A stretch of DNA of 52,757 nt from Bacillota bacterium (GTDB lineage Bacteria; Bacillota; DTU014), in contig JAAYAB010000015.1 of the NCBI GenBank assembly GCA_012719595.1, positions 1 to 52,757 on the forward strand, written 5' to 3'. Within the stretch, counting starts at the first letter, position 1. Each line of letters starts with the position of its first letter. Positions 42,521 to 50,596 of this stretch are shown one piece after another. The translations under genes and the position numbers were made by a program. Below the pieces are notes generated by a model. That model saw only the letters and a program-made list of their open reading frames with translations. It had not been told where the DNA came from and made no database searches.

Positions 42521-43915
42521 TCACCCGTCGACCAGTCTCGCAGCAAAGATGCCAGACAGACCAGAATCTCTTACTCTGTCGCCGATCACCTGACTGTCTG
42601 TGGTGTACATCCCGCTTTCGACTGCGTGCTCGAGATACACAGACCCGGAGAACGTGTACTTGTCATAGAGTCCTTCTGTGCTCAGAAGCCTGCTTGAAAC
42701 GAAGGAGAGGAAGTCGCCGCACATCAGGGTGGGGGGAATCTCCACCAACTCGATGCGGAGAGCGGACCGCACCGCGTTGTGCCCGGCTAGCGTCCCCGTC
42801 AGGATTGCTTCGGTATGTCCCACGACCAGCCCCACCTTCTCGCCTGCACAGAACAGGTTCTGGAAGCCCGTGACTCTCAGGGTCAGGTCGTGAGGGGTTA
42901 TTGCGTTGTACCGAACTGAATTGCCAAGCCCGCCTGAACAGGGATCGAGAAAGCGCGCACGCGACAGGCCGGGAATCGATCGGAGCGTCCGAAGAGGCAT
43001 GTACGGCACCATGACCTTTGCCTCGCCTGTGTGCAGGACTATCAGCTTCTTGTAGAAATCGTCACTTGTGTATTGCCGGCACGATTTCTCACTGGGCGCG
43101 ACAGCTACGCTCACTGATTTGGGAAGGGGAATCTCGACCACACCGTTGCCCTCAAGGAGTTGCACGATATCGCGAGACAGGCTGCTTTTCAGCACTTTGA
43201 CCGATCCTGATGTCGCAGCCGTTGGAACGCGCGGGGTCTCGTCGATGCCCAGGGACCGCAGGGGGCTGATCCTAGGTCCGAAGCTGGGACACCTGAGTAT
43301 GCACATCACGCAGCCTGACCGGTAGCTCCTGCAGTTAGCCCTCGGCCCTGCGGTGCCGGTGGCGTCTATGAAGGCGTCGCCGCCGATGATCTCACCCGTT
43401 CCGAGCTTCGCAGACACCACGCGATTCCCGTCTCGAGCCAGACCTGTGCAGGTTGACATCAGGTGCAAGTCGATTTCGAACGCCGCAAGAACCTCGAGAA
43501 CTGCCGATTCTATGCGGGTCACGTCATAGAGAGATGCGTGTTCGTGCCCGGGAAAGCGCACACCGCGGTGGAGTAGACAGGGTTCAATGGCATCGAGGAG
43601 AGCTCGCGCGCCCATCGCACGAAGTTCTTCTGCTGCGGTAAGCCTTCCGTTGTTCTTCATGATGCCGCCCACGAGTCCGGTGCCGAGTATCATGTCCGTC
43701 CGCTCGACGAGGGTGACCCGGGCGCCAGCCAATGCCGCAGCGACTGCGGCTGCACACCCGGCCCACCCCGCGCCCATCACTACGACGTGCGGTCTGCCTA
43801 TCGCGGTTCTAGCCGGGACAGGTCCAGCCACGACAGATCTAGCTATCCCAGGTTCAGCCGTGCCAGGTCTAGTCATTCCAAGTCCAGTCGTGCCTGTTTT
43901 GGTCGTGACTGCCAT
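42521..43915 (-). CDS. FAD-dependent oxidoreductase with cysteine cluster and repeat-encoded N-terminus
   Basis: A 464-residue flavoprotein of the GidA/HI0933-like type. The dinucleotide-binding motif VVVMGAGWAGCAAAVAAALA begins near residue 44, followed by LVER. The C-terminal FAD contact is NLFCAGEKVGLVVGHTEAIL, then TGTLAGHNAVRSAL. Cysteines at about 195, 202, 205 and 209 (SGCVMCILRC) could hold a metal or Fe-S cluster. Residues 8-36 are a Thr/Gly/Ala/Pro-rich linker encoded by 15-bp repeats. ATG 43915 has GAGGAG seven or eight bases upstream, so the repeats appear to be translated. It follows the DpaA-like gene on the same strand. Reaction unknown. Confidence 0.82.
   Translation of the reverse strand: MAVTTKTGTTGLGMTRPGTAEPGIARSVVAGPVPARTAIGRPHVVVMGAGWAGCAAAVAAALAGARVTLVERTDMILGTGLVGGIMKNNGRLTAAEELRAMGARALLDAIEPCLLHRGVRFPGHEHASLYDVTRIESAVLEVLAAFEIDLHLMSTCTGLARDGNRVVSAKLGTGEIIGGDAFIDATGTAGPRANCRSYRSGCVMCILRCPSFGPRISPLRSLGIDETPRVPTAATSGSVKVLKSSLSRDIVQLLEGNGVVEIPLPKSVSVAVAPSEKSCRQYTSDDFYKKLIVLHTGEAKVMVPYMPLRTLRSIPGLSRARFLDPCSGGLGNSVRYNAITPHDLTLRVTGFQNLFCAGEKVGLVVGHTEAILTGTLAGHNAVRSALRIELVEIPPTLMCGDFLSFVSSRLLSTEGLYDKYTFSGSVYLEHAVESGMYTTDSQVIGDRVRDSGLSGIFAARLVDG
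43810..43914. repeat. 15-bp tandem repeat, about seven units
   Basis: Six clear units and one degenerate unit with consensus YAGYCRYRMCAGRTY on the plus strand start at 43810, 43825, 43840, 43855, 43870, 43885 and 43900. They are in frame with the FAD oxidoreductase gene (minus strand) and encode a five-residue-period linker. Being a multiple of three, copy changes would keep the frame. Confidence 0.85.
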
Positions 43916-43926
43916 GGTCTGACTCC

Positions 43927-44814
43927 TCACTGCGAGGACTCGAGAGCCTGGCTCACGAGCCTCGGAATCACCTGTGAGAGGATCTCGCCGGCTGTCCGGG
44001 GAGCAACGAGACCCGGAAGGCCCGGAGCAAGAACAGCCGTGATCCCTGCTTCCTTTGCGGCCTCGAAGTCCACACCGCCGGGCGGCGACGCAAGGTCTAC
44101 GATCACGCAGGTTTTCTTAACCTCGTTCAACAGCTCACTGGGCAGCACGAGAGCGGGTGCCGTGTTGAAGATCAGGTCAAACGATCGAAGCGCAGACTTG
44201 AGGTCGCTGAACCTGAGGGGAATGTGCCCAAGCGCTCTTGCTCGAGCCAGGTCCTGCGGCTTGCGCGCTGCCACGGTCACGATGGATTTCAGCGCCAGGA
44301 GGGTGGACGCCAGAGTGACTCCTGTGCGCCCAAAGCCCAGGACAGCCGATCTGGACCCGTGAATCGTGAAGTCGGAGTGCTCCATCGCGATCTGGACCGC
44401 ACCCTCGGCAGAAGGGATCGAGTTCAGAATTGCCAGCTCATCGTCACGCATGGACTCGACGATCCAGATTCCTTTGGCGCACGCCAGCTCCTTGACGGCT
44501 CGCTTGGCGGTGCCTATTACCAGGACTTCAATGCCTTCAGCTCTGGATAGGACCTGGAGCAGATCGACTGGAGTCGCTGAATGCCGAAGTACTCCGGATT
44601 CATCGGTTCCGGTAACCGGACATACCACTACCGATGCGCCGCGCACCGCTTCGTTCGCATCATGAACAATCACTCGTGCTGGGAGATCGTCGGTGCCGGG
44701 AACGCAGCTTACTCTGACGTCGTATCCGAGATCAAGCAAGGCCCGGGCGAAGTGCGCGTCTCTCCGATCGCCTCCCAGGATGCACCACGAAACTCGCTTG
44801 AGTTCACCGTTCAC
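43927..44814 (-). CDS. dpaA: Dipicolinate synthase subunit A-like protein (DpaA/SpoVFA)
   Basis: A 295-residue NAD(P)-dependent dehydrogenase-like protein. The N-terminal half matches DpaA (WCILGGDRRDAHFARALLDL, LGYDVRV). The Rossmann motif is VLGFGRTGVTLASTL (GFGRTG at 160-165). The end DLASPPGGVDFEAAKEAGIT, then APGLPGLVAPRTAGEIL is the family hallmark. It should make the spore solute dipicolinate from the lysine-pathway intermediate. The partner DpaB is not adjacent, which is unusual. GTG 44814 follows GAGGAGGG at 7 bases. It lies between the carboxypeptidase and FAD oxidoreductase genes. Confidence 0.85.
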   Translation of the reverse strand: MNGELKRVSWCILGGDRRDAHFARALLDLGYDVRVSCVPGTDDLPARVIVHDANEAVRGASVVVCPVTGTDESGVLRHSATPVDLLQVLSRAEGIEVLVIGTAKRAVKELACAKGIWIVESMRDDELAILNSIPSAEGAVQIAMEHSDFTIHGSRSAVLGFGRTGVTLASTLLALKSIVTVAARKPQDLARARALGHIPLRFSDLKSALRSFDLIFNTAPALVLPSELLNEVKKTCVIVDLASPPGGVDFEAAKEAGITAVLAPGLPGLVAPRTAGEILSQVIPRLVSQALESSQ

Positions 44815-44853
44815 GCCTCGACCCTCCTCGATTGCGCATCGCTGCACCGCGTT

Positions 44854-46062
44854 CTAGAATCTGTCCAGCAGCATTCCTGCCAGCCCTCTCCGCCGCACGG
44901 ATTCTCCGGCTATGAGGTTCACCGATCCGATTTCTACTCCGTCGATCTCGGCAATCAGCTCTCCAATCTTGGACCCAACCCTCACAGGGGCTGTCACGAG
45001 ATCTGGAACATCGACGTGGAGCTCGATCAGCCCTTCGTGTTCCTTGCGCACTGTGACCAGGAGGTCGCGCTCGGCCACCGCTCTGACCTTCTCGTTGCGT
45101 CCCCCGGCTATAGAGACCTCAGCTATAGGCGACCCCTTGAGTGCGAGCTGTTTTCTGACGAACGACGAGAAACCGTATTCCAACAGCCGCTCTGCGTCGG
45201 ACCAGCGGGAGCTGCTCGCCATCACTACTGCGATCAGCTGCCATGAGTCGCGGGTAGCTGATGCTATGAGGCAAGGACCCGCAGCACTCGTAGTGCCGGT
45301 CTTTACGCCGTCTGCACCGGGGTAGCTCCACAGCATCCTATTGGTGTTGTGGAGCTGCTGAACCCTGCCGTCTTCGTAGGTCATAGTGTCTGTTGTCGCG
45401 GAGACTGCAGAGCAGAACTCAGGGTAGGCTAGAGCGTGGCGAGTGATCATCGCGAGGTCGTACGCAGTCGAGTAATGATTGACCGCAGTCAGCCCGTGGG
45501 GATTCCGAAACGACGAGTTTCGAGCGCCGAGTTGCTTCGCTCTGAGTGTCATCATCTCCGCAAACCGGCTGACTGAGCCTGCGATGTGTTCGGCTATCGC
45601 CACGCTCCCATCGTTGCCGGAGCACATCAGAACGCCCTTCACGAGTTCGTCGAGGCGCAGGCGGTCGCCGGGCTTGAGGTAGAGGGATGACCCCTGGGTC
45701 CATGCTGCCTGACTGCTGACTGTGACTATGTCGTCTGGGCGGCCCAGTTCGAGTGCAAGAATCGCAGTCATTACCTTTGTCGTGCTGGCGGGGTCCCTTC
45801 TCTGGTGCTCGTTCTTGCCGAACAAGACCGTCGCTGTCGACGCGTCAATAAGAACAGCGGCTCTCGAGGAGACTGTGATTCCCTTTTGGTAATCGTCAAC
45901 GTAGATCGCAGAGGGCGGGTATACATGCGGGCTGTAGACCGCCACAGCCGGCGATAGGGAGCGCGCGGTTCGGTCCAACACGAATGCGAGTCCGATTCCT
46001 GCAATGAGACAAGCGCCGGCCAGGATCGCGAGTAAGGCGCGGTTGCGTCGGAGAGCGTGCAT
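44854..46062 (-). CDS. D-alanyl-D-alanine carboxypeptidase (DacF-like, serine-type PBP)
   Basis: A 402-residue low-molecular-weight penicillin-binding protein. An N-terminal signal or anchor helix (LLAILAGACLIAGIGLAFVL) precedes the peptidase domain with SxxK (STTK, 93-96), SGN (148-150) and KTG (254-256). A C-terminal beta-rich domain (about 300-390) follows. It trims the D-Ala from peptidoglycan stem peptides. Linkage to a DpaA-like gene suggests a spore cortex role, as for DacF. ATG 46062 has GAGG five bases upstream; GTG 46077 is the alternative. Confidence 0.93.
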   Translation of the reverse strand: MHALRRNRALLAILAGACLIAGIGLAFVLDRTARSLSPAVAVYSPHVYPPSAIYVDDYQKGITVSSRAAVLIDASTATVLFGKNEHQRRDPASTTKVMTAILALELGRPDDIVTVSSQAAWTQGSSLYLKPGDRLRLDELVKGVLMCSGNDGSVAIAEHIAGSVSRFAEMMTLRAKQLGARNSSFRNPHGLTAVNHYSTAYDLAMITRHALAYPEFCSAVSATTDTMTYEDGRVQQLHNTNRMLWSYPGADGVKTGTTSAAGPCLIASATRDSWQLIAVVMASSSRWSDAERLLEYGFSSFVRKQLALKGSPIAEVSIAGGRNEKVRAVAERDLLVTVRKEHEGLIELHVDVPDLVTAPVRVGSKIGELIAEIDGVEIGSVNLIAGESVRRRGLAGMLLDRF

Positions 46063-46191
46063 GCTGGCCTCATTCACCCCTCTTGGTTGCAGGCGATCGC
46101 AGTAATATGCACGGAGAGGACCTCAGGATAGCCTATTCGCGGCGGCAGACTTTGAGAACTGAGTCAATATCTACGCTTCGTGCTAGCATTG

Positions 46192-46200
46192 TGGTATAAT
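46192..46200 (+). promoter_or_regulatory. Extended -10 promoter of the pilus-like operon
   Basis: TGGTATAAT has a perfect TATAAT (46195-46200) with the TG of an extended -10 element one base upstream. No good -35 box is seen at 17 bases. It lies 44 bases before the prepilin-like start. It sits in the 182-base divergent region shared with the carboxypeptidase gene. Confidence 0.65.
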
Positions 46201-46244
46201 TCATGTAAAATGAGTACAAGCCAATCGGCTCGGTGGTGATGATC

Positions 46245-47612
46245 ATGTTCACCAAGCCTCTCGGGGACCGAGGGTCAGCCATGGTTTCGGTGATTGGAGT
46301 GCTCGCGGTCCTTGCGGTGGTGGTGACCGGAAGCGTGCTGGTTACGCGCGACAACGCCAGAGTGCTGCAGGGACGGTCAGATTCGGTGCGAGCGTTCTAC
46401 ATTGCTGAGGCGGGCCTAGCGGTAGGAGAGTCGGTGCTGTTGGACGCAATCAGGGCGGGTGAACCGTGGACCAGGGACACGTCGCTGCAAGGCGAAAACG
46501 CGTACGCAGTCCCGCCTCCGCTTGAGGCGCTCGCAGAGATGAGCCCGCGACTAGAGGGTCTTGAGATTCGCATCGATGTCATCGATGCCTCAGGAATATA
46601 CAAGATACGCTCGTCGATCTCCATGGTAAGTGCGGGCGGCGCAACCCAGCAGACTGCGGAAGCATCCGTCTCGAAGCTTGTGGCCGTGAGCCAGGGCGGC
46701 GGGAGCGGTGGTGGCGCCGGAGGAGGCCCTTCTGAGGAACTGATTGTAGCGCTGAATAGAGGCATCATCAGTAACGGGAACGTCGTGGTGGAGAACAACG
46801 CATACATCCGCTATTCAGTCCACGCCAACGGCACGGTGACCGTAGGCAAGAATGCAATCATAGCGCTCGGGTACACCACCGGAGCGGACGAGATCATCAC
46901 GCTTCCGACGATCGTAGACCTGAGAGCCTATTCTGAGTCCCAAGCAGAGAGCACTAGGTCGGGTTACTCAGGCGGCTGGACGTCCAATCCGCACGATCTC
47001 GTAGGAAACGTCCACCTGACGCAAGACCTTCAGCTCTCAAACAACAGGCTTGTCATGGCCAATCTGTGGATCGAAGGCGATGTGCAGATGGGCAACAACG
47101 TGGTCGTAATGGGCGACATCTTCGTCGAAGGCGATCTGACGGTTGGGAACAACGTGTGGCTGCAGGGAAAAGTGTTTGTCAAAGGCAACGCATCGCTCGG
47201 CAACAACGCTTTGATTGGCGGACCGATCTTCGTGTACGGCGACCCTGAGGACTCCGATACTCTGGTCTGCAACAACGTGGTGATCAACGGCAACATCGTG
47301 GCCGCCTCTGACGTGGAGATAAGGAACAACGTTGTGGTCAGGGGAAGCTTGCTGTCAGGCGGATCGATCAGCTTCTACAACAACGCAGTGCTCGGACGGG
47401 AGTTCTACGGACCGCTCATCTATTCTGCGGGCGATACGGTTGTGAGGAACAACGTGGCGCTGTCCGTAGCGGCGATGATTGCGCACGGCAACATCACGAT
47501 CCACAACAACGCAGTGATAAATGAGTCTTCGTTCGGCGTGGATCCGAGCATTCTGGGTCTGTTCCCAGGAGATTCGGGCAGCCTGATCATTGATAAGCAC
47601 TGGGGAGGGTAA
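46245..47612 (+). CDS. PilX-like prepilin-domain protein with asparagine-ladder beta-solenoid
   Basis: A 455-residue protein. The N-terminus GDRGSAMVSVIGVLAVLAVV resembles the PilX-type pilin helix (no Glu at position 5), followed by the pilin-like DSVRAFYIAEAGLAVGESVL. A Gly-rich linker (about 150-162) leads to a domain of repeated NN[VA]hxh motifs. These occur at residues 184, 202 (KN), 266, 284, 302, 320, 343, 361, 379, 402 and 421, mostly exactly 18 apart, predicting a beta-solenoid like bactofilins. It may be a surface or pilus-tip component. ATG 46245 has GGTGAT upstream; GTG 46233 is possible. pilB, pilT and pilC lie downstream. Confidence 0.75.
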   Translation: MFTKPLGDRGSAMVSVIGVLAVLAVVVTGSVLVTRDNARVLQGRSDSVRAFYIAEAGLAVGESVLLDAIRAGEPWTRDTSLQGENAYAVPPPLEALAEMSPRLEGLEIRIDVIDASGIYKIRSSISMVSAGGATQQTAEASVSKLVAVSQGGGSGGGAGGGPSEELIVALNRGIISNGNVVVENNAYIRYSVHANGTVTVGKNAIIALGYTTGADEIITLPTIVDLRAYSESQAESTRSGYSGGWTSNPHDLVGNVHLTQDLQLSNNRLVMANLWIEGDVQMGNNVVVMGDIFVEGDLTVGNNVWLQGKVFVKGNASLGNNALIGGPIFVYGDPEDSDTLVCNNVVINGNIVAASDVEIRNNVVVRGSLLSGGSISFYNNAVLGREFYGPLIYSAGDTVVRNNVALSVAAMIAHGNITIHNNAVINESSFGVDPSILGLFPGDSGSLIIDKHWGG

Positions 47613-47626
47613 TCTCAGTTTCTGCC

Positions 47627-48847
47627 GTGAGCTCCACTTGGTCCGGAAGTGACTCTTTGAGAATCGCAGTATTCAGCGACAGCTACAAGCCTTATGTCAG
47701 CGGGGTTGTGAATTCACTCGACACGTTTGGCCGCGAGCTCCGCAAGATGGGCCATCAGTGGTACATCTTTGCACCAACGTATCCTGGATACGTTGACGAC
47801 GAGCCCGGGGTCTTTCGTTTTGTCTCTGTCGCCGCGCCGACGAACCCTGACTATCGTCTGGCGATACCGCTTTCACTCGCTGTATGCCGGAGGCTTCGCG
47901 AACTTCAGATCGACGTTGTCCATACCCACTCGCCGTTCCTGATGGGAGGGCTCGGAGCGAGAGCCGCTCGGCGATTGAAGCTTCCGCTTGTCTTCACGTA
48001 TCACACACTCTATGAGGAGTACGTGCACTACTCGCCGGTAGCCAGAGGATTCGCAAGGCGGCTGATGCGCAGGATCAGCAAGCAATACTGCAACAGGTGC
48101 GACACTGTAATAGTGCCGACACAGGCGATCCGCGAGCTGCTCGACAGGTACGGCGTTCAGACTGAAGTGGTCGTCAATCCTACGGGCATCGACTTGAGCC
48201 GATATGAGAACCTGGACCGCAGCTTCCTTCGCGTGAACTACGGCATTCCTGCGGACCATCGGGTTCTTCTATTTGTCGGCCGGCTCGGCAAAGAGAAAAA
48301 CGTCCACTTCCTCATTCGAGCGTTCTCCAAGATAGCAGATGAAGACGACAAGGTCACGTTGGTCATGGTGGGAGGCGGCCCTGAGAGGGCCGATCTCGAG
48401 GAATTCGCGCGCAGCCTGGGAGTGCAGCAAAGGGTGATCTTTGCTGGGCCCAAGCAGCCCGGCGAAATGCCGACCGTCTATGCGGGAGCCGACATCTTCG
48501 TCTTCACTTCGACGACTGACACGCAGGGGATGGTTATTACTGAGGCAATGGCTGCAGGGCTGCCCGTCGTGGCAGTCAAGGCCTACGGCTCCGGAAACGT
48601 CGTCGACCATGGCGTCAACGGCCTGTTGACCTCCGTCGACGAGGCCGAGTTCGCGACCGCTGTTACCACTCTTCTTAGGGATGCATCGCTGTTCAGCAGA
48701 CTCGCGCTGGGGACGCGCCAGAAGGCTGAAGAGATGTCGTCCACCAGATGCGCAAAAAGGCTTGAGCAGGTGTACCTGGCGGCTATCGAGAAGAAAGCTC
48801 GTGTTCAGAAGCGCTGGAACACTCCGAATGGAGGTTTCGGTTCATGA
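47627..48847 (+). CDS. Glycosyltransferase family 4 (diacylglycerol glucosyltransferase-like)
   Basis: A 406-residue GT-B fold enzyme. The N-terminal domain has IAVFSDSYKPYVSGVVNSLD and VVHTHSPFLMGGLGARAARR; the C-terminal domain has LLFVGRLGKEKNVHFLIRAF and the nucleotide-sugar site FTSTTDTQGMVITEAMAAGL, with the E-x7-E-like motif. These resemble 1,2-diacylglycerol 3-glucosyltransferases and related GT4 enzymes. Acceptor unknown: membrane lipid or a pilus component are both possible. GTG 47627 lacks a good binding site; TTG near 47657 is an alternative. It overlaps pilB by four bases. Confidence 0.88.
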   Translation: MSSTWSGSDSLRIAVFSDSYKPYVSGVVNSLDTFGRELRKMGHQWYIFAPTYPGYVDDEPGVFRFVSVAAPTNPDYRLAIPLSLAVCRRLRELQIDVVHTHSPFLMGGLGARAARRLKLPLVFTYHTLYEEYVHYSPVARGFARRLMRRISKQYCNRCDTVIVPTQAIRELLDRYGVQTEVVVNPTGIDLSRYENLDRSFLRVNYGIPADHRVLLFVGRLGKEKNVHFLIRAFSKIADEDDKVTLVMVGGGPERADLEEFARSLGVQQRVIFAGPKQPGEMPTVYAGADIFVFTSTTDTQGMVITEAMAAGLPVVAVKAYGSGNVVDHGVNGLLTSVDEAEFATAVTTLLRDASLFSRLALGTRQKAEEMSSTRCAKRLEQVYLAAIEKKARVQKRWNTPNGGFGS

Positions 48848-50559
48848 GATCAGGTGCGAGGGTCCGTCTTGGAGAACTGCTGGTTGCCGAAGGGCTTATT
48901 ACCCGTCAGCAGCTCGACGAGGCTATGCGGGTTCAGCAACAGACAGGGCAGAGGCTTGGCGCGGTTCTGATCGACCTGAAGTACGTGACCGAGGAACAGA
49001 TCATGTCGACTCTCGAGCAGCAGCTTGGCATCAAGAGGATGAGAGTCGACAGAGACTGCATAGACACGGCCGCTATGAAGAGAGTTCCTGAGGCACTGAT
49101 CAAGCGGCATCGCGTGTTTCCGGTCGGCTTCTGCGGGCGGGATAGGAGTACGCTGGTGCTGGCCATGTCAGACCCTCTGAACGTGATAGCGATCGATGAC
49201 GTCGAACTCGCGACTGGGCTGGCGGTTCAGCCTGTCCTTGTATCTGACCACGAGATCGACAGTCTCATAGGCTTGTTCTTCGACGCTATCGCGGCGGCTC
49301 AAGAAGAGCTCGGACTCGATGCCGAGGAGGTGCGAGGCGAAGAGGGCAAAAACGGCCGCAACCTCGATGAGCTCGCCAACGAGGCACCGATCGTCAAGCT
49401 CGTGAACAGCATCATTTTTGAGGGAGTGAAGCAGGGCGCGAGCGACATTCACATCGAGCCGCAGGAGAGGTTCCTCAGGGTCAGATTCAGAATAGATGGA
49501 GATCTCAGGACGACCATAGAAACCTCTATGAGATATCACGCGGGCGTGACGTCGAGGATCAAGATCATGTCGGGGCTGGATATCACTGAGCGGCGCCTGC
49601 CGCAGGATGGACGCATCCAGCGGAGGATCGAAGGCAGGGACGTCGATTTCAGGGTTTCGACACTGCCGACGATCTACGGTGAGAAGATCACCATAAGGAT
49701 CCTCGACAAGTCAAGGCTCAAGCTGGAGATTGAACAGCTCGGGTTTTCTGAGCATAACCTCACCCGATTTCGTCGCCTAATTGCGAGGCCCTTCGGTTTA
49801 GTGTTGGTGGCGGGTCCGACGGGAAGCGGAAAAACGACGACGCTATACTCGGCGATGAGCCACGTCAACGTGCCTGAGAGCAACCTGCTCACAGTCGAGA
49901 ACCCGGTCGAGTTTCGGCTCGACGGGACGAACCAGGTCGAGGTCAACGAGAAAGTCGGCCTGACGTTTGCAAAAGCGCTGCGAGCGTTCTTGCGCCAGGA
50001 CCCGAATGTCGTCGTCGTCGGCGAGATACGCGACCGCGAGACCGCGGAAATCGCAGTTGAGGCCGCCCTCACTGGACACCTTGTCCTAAGCACCATACAC
50101 ACCAGAGATGCGGTGGGCACGATTGAGCGGCTTGTCGACATGGGCGTTGAGCGGTTTCTCATTGCATCATCGCTGGCCGGTGCGGTCAGCCAGCGACTTG
50201 TCAGACGAATCTGTGAATCGTGCAGGGAACGGTATTCACTGGACCGCTCTCTAGGACTGCGGTTCGAGGCTGCGCTCGGGCTCGAGCCCGGGTCGCTTGC
50301 AGGCAGGCAGGTATACATGGGGAAAGGCTGCACGCGCTGCGGAGGCAGCGGCTTCAAGGGACGAGCTGCGATACACGAGGTTCTCGTGATGAGCGACTCC
50401 TTGAGGGAGATGGTGCTTGAGGGGGCATCTCCTTCCGCCATCAGGCAGGGAGCTTTCGAGGAAGGAATGGTGCTCATGAGAGATGACGGTCTCGACAAAG
50501 TCTTGTCTGGCGTGACTACGCTGGAAGAGCTGACCAAGTCCCTGCATTTGTTTGACTGA
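48844..50559 (+). CDS. pilB: Type IV pilus / type II secretion assembly ATPase PilB
   Basis: A 571-residue extension ATPase. The N-terminal MshEN-type domain (about 1-150; ARVRLGELLVAEGLITRQQL) may bind c-di-GMP. The core has Walker A GPTGSGKTT (324-332), the Asp and His boxes around EIRDRETAEI (Walker B) and HLVLSTIHTRDAVGT. A four-cysteine zinc site (CESC and CTRCGG) near residues 457-500 is typical of GspE/PilB. ATG 48844 has GGAGG nine bases upstream and overlaps the glycosyltransferase stop (ATGA). Confidence 0.95.
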   Translation: MRSGARVRLGELLVAEGLITRQQLDEAMRVQQQTGQRLGAVLIDLKYVTEEQIMSTLEQQLGIKRMRVDRDCIDTAAMKRVPEALIKRHRVFPVGFCGRDRSTLVLAMSDPLNVIAIDDVELATGLAVQPVLVSDHEIDSLIGLFFDAIAAAQEELGLDAEEVRGEEGKNGRNLDELANEAPIVKLVNSIIFEGVKQGASDIHIEPQERFLRVRFRIDGDLRTTIETSMRYHAGVTSRIKIMSGLDITERRLPQDGRIQRRIEGRDVDFRVSTLPTIYGEKITIRILDKSRLKLEIEQLGFSEHNLTRFRRLIARPFGLVLVAGPTGSGKTTTLYSAMSHVNVPESNLLTVENPVEFRLDGTNQVEVNEKVGLTFAKALRAFLRQDPNVVVVGEIRDRETAEIAVEAALTGHLVLSTIHTRDAVGTIERLVDMGVERFLIASSLAGAVSQRLVRRICESCRERYSLDRSLGLRFEAALGLEPGSLAGRQVYMGKGCTRCGGSGFKGRAAIHEVLVMSDSLREMVLEGASPSAIRQGAFEEGMVLMRDDGLDKVLSGVTTLEELTKSLHLFD

Positions 50560-50596
50560 ACTACTCGGACTACTGAATCAGTTGCGGGGTGCAGAC

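Noticed and set aside
46103-46109. CATATTA on the minus strand, a sigma-G-like -10 for the carboxypeptidase gene
   Set aside because: No acceptable -35 partner at 17-18 bases; plausible biologically but not supported by sequence.
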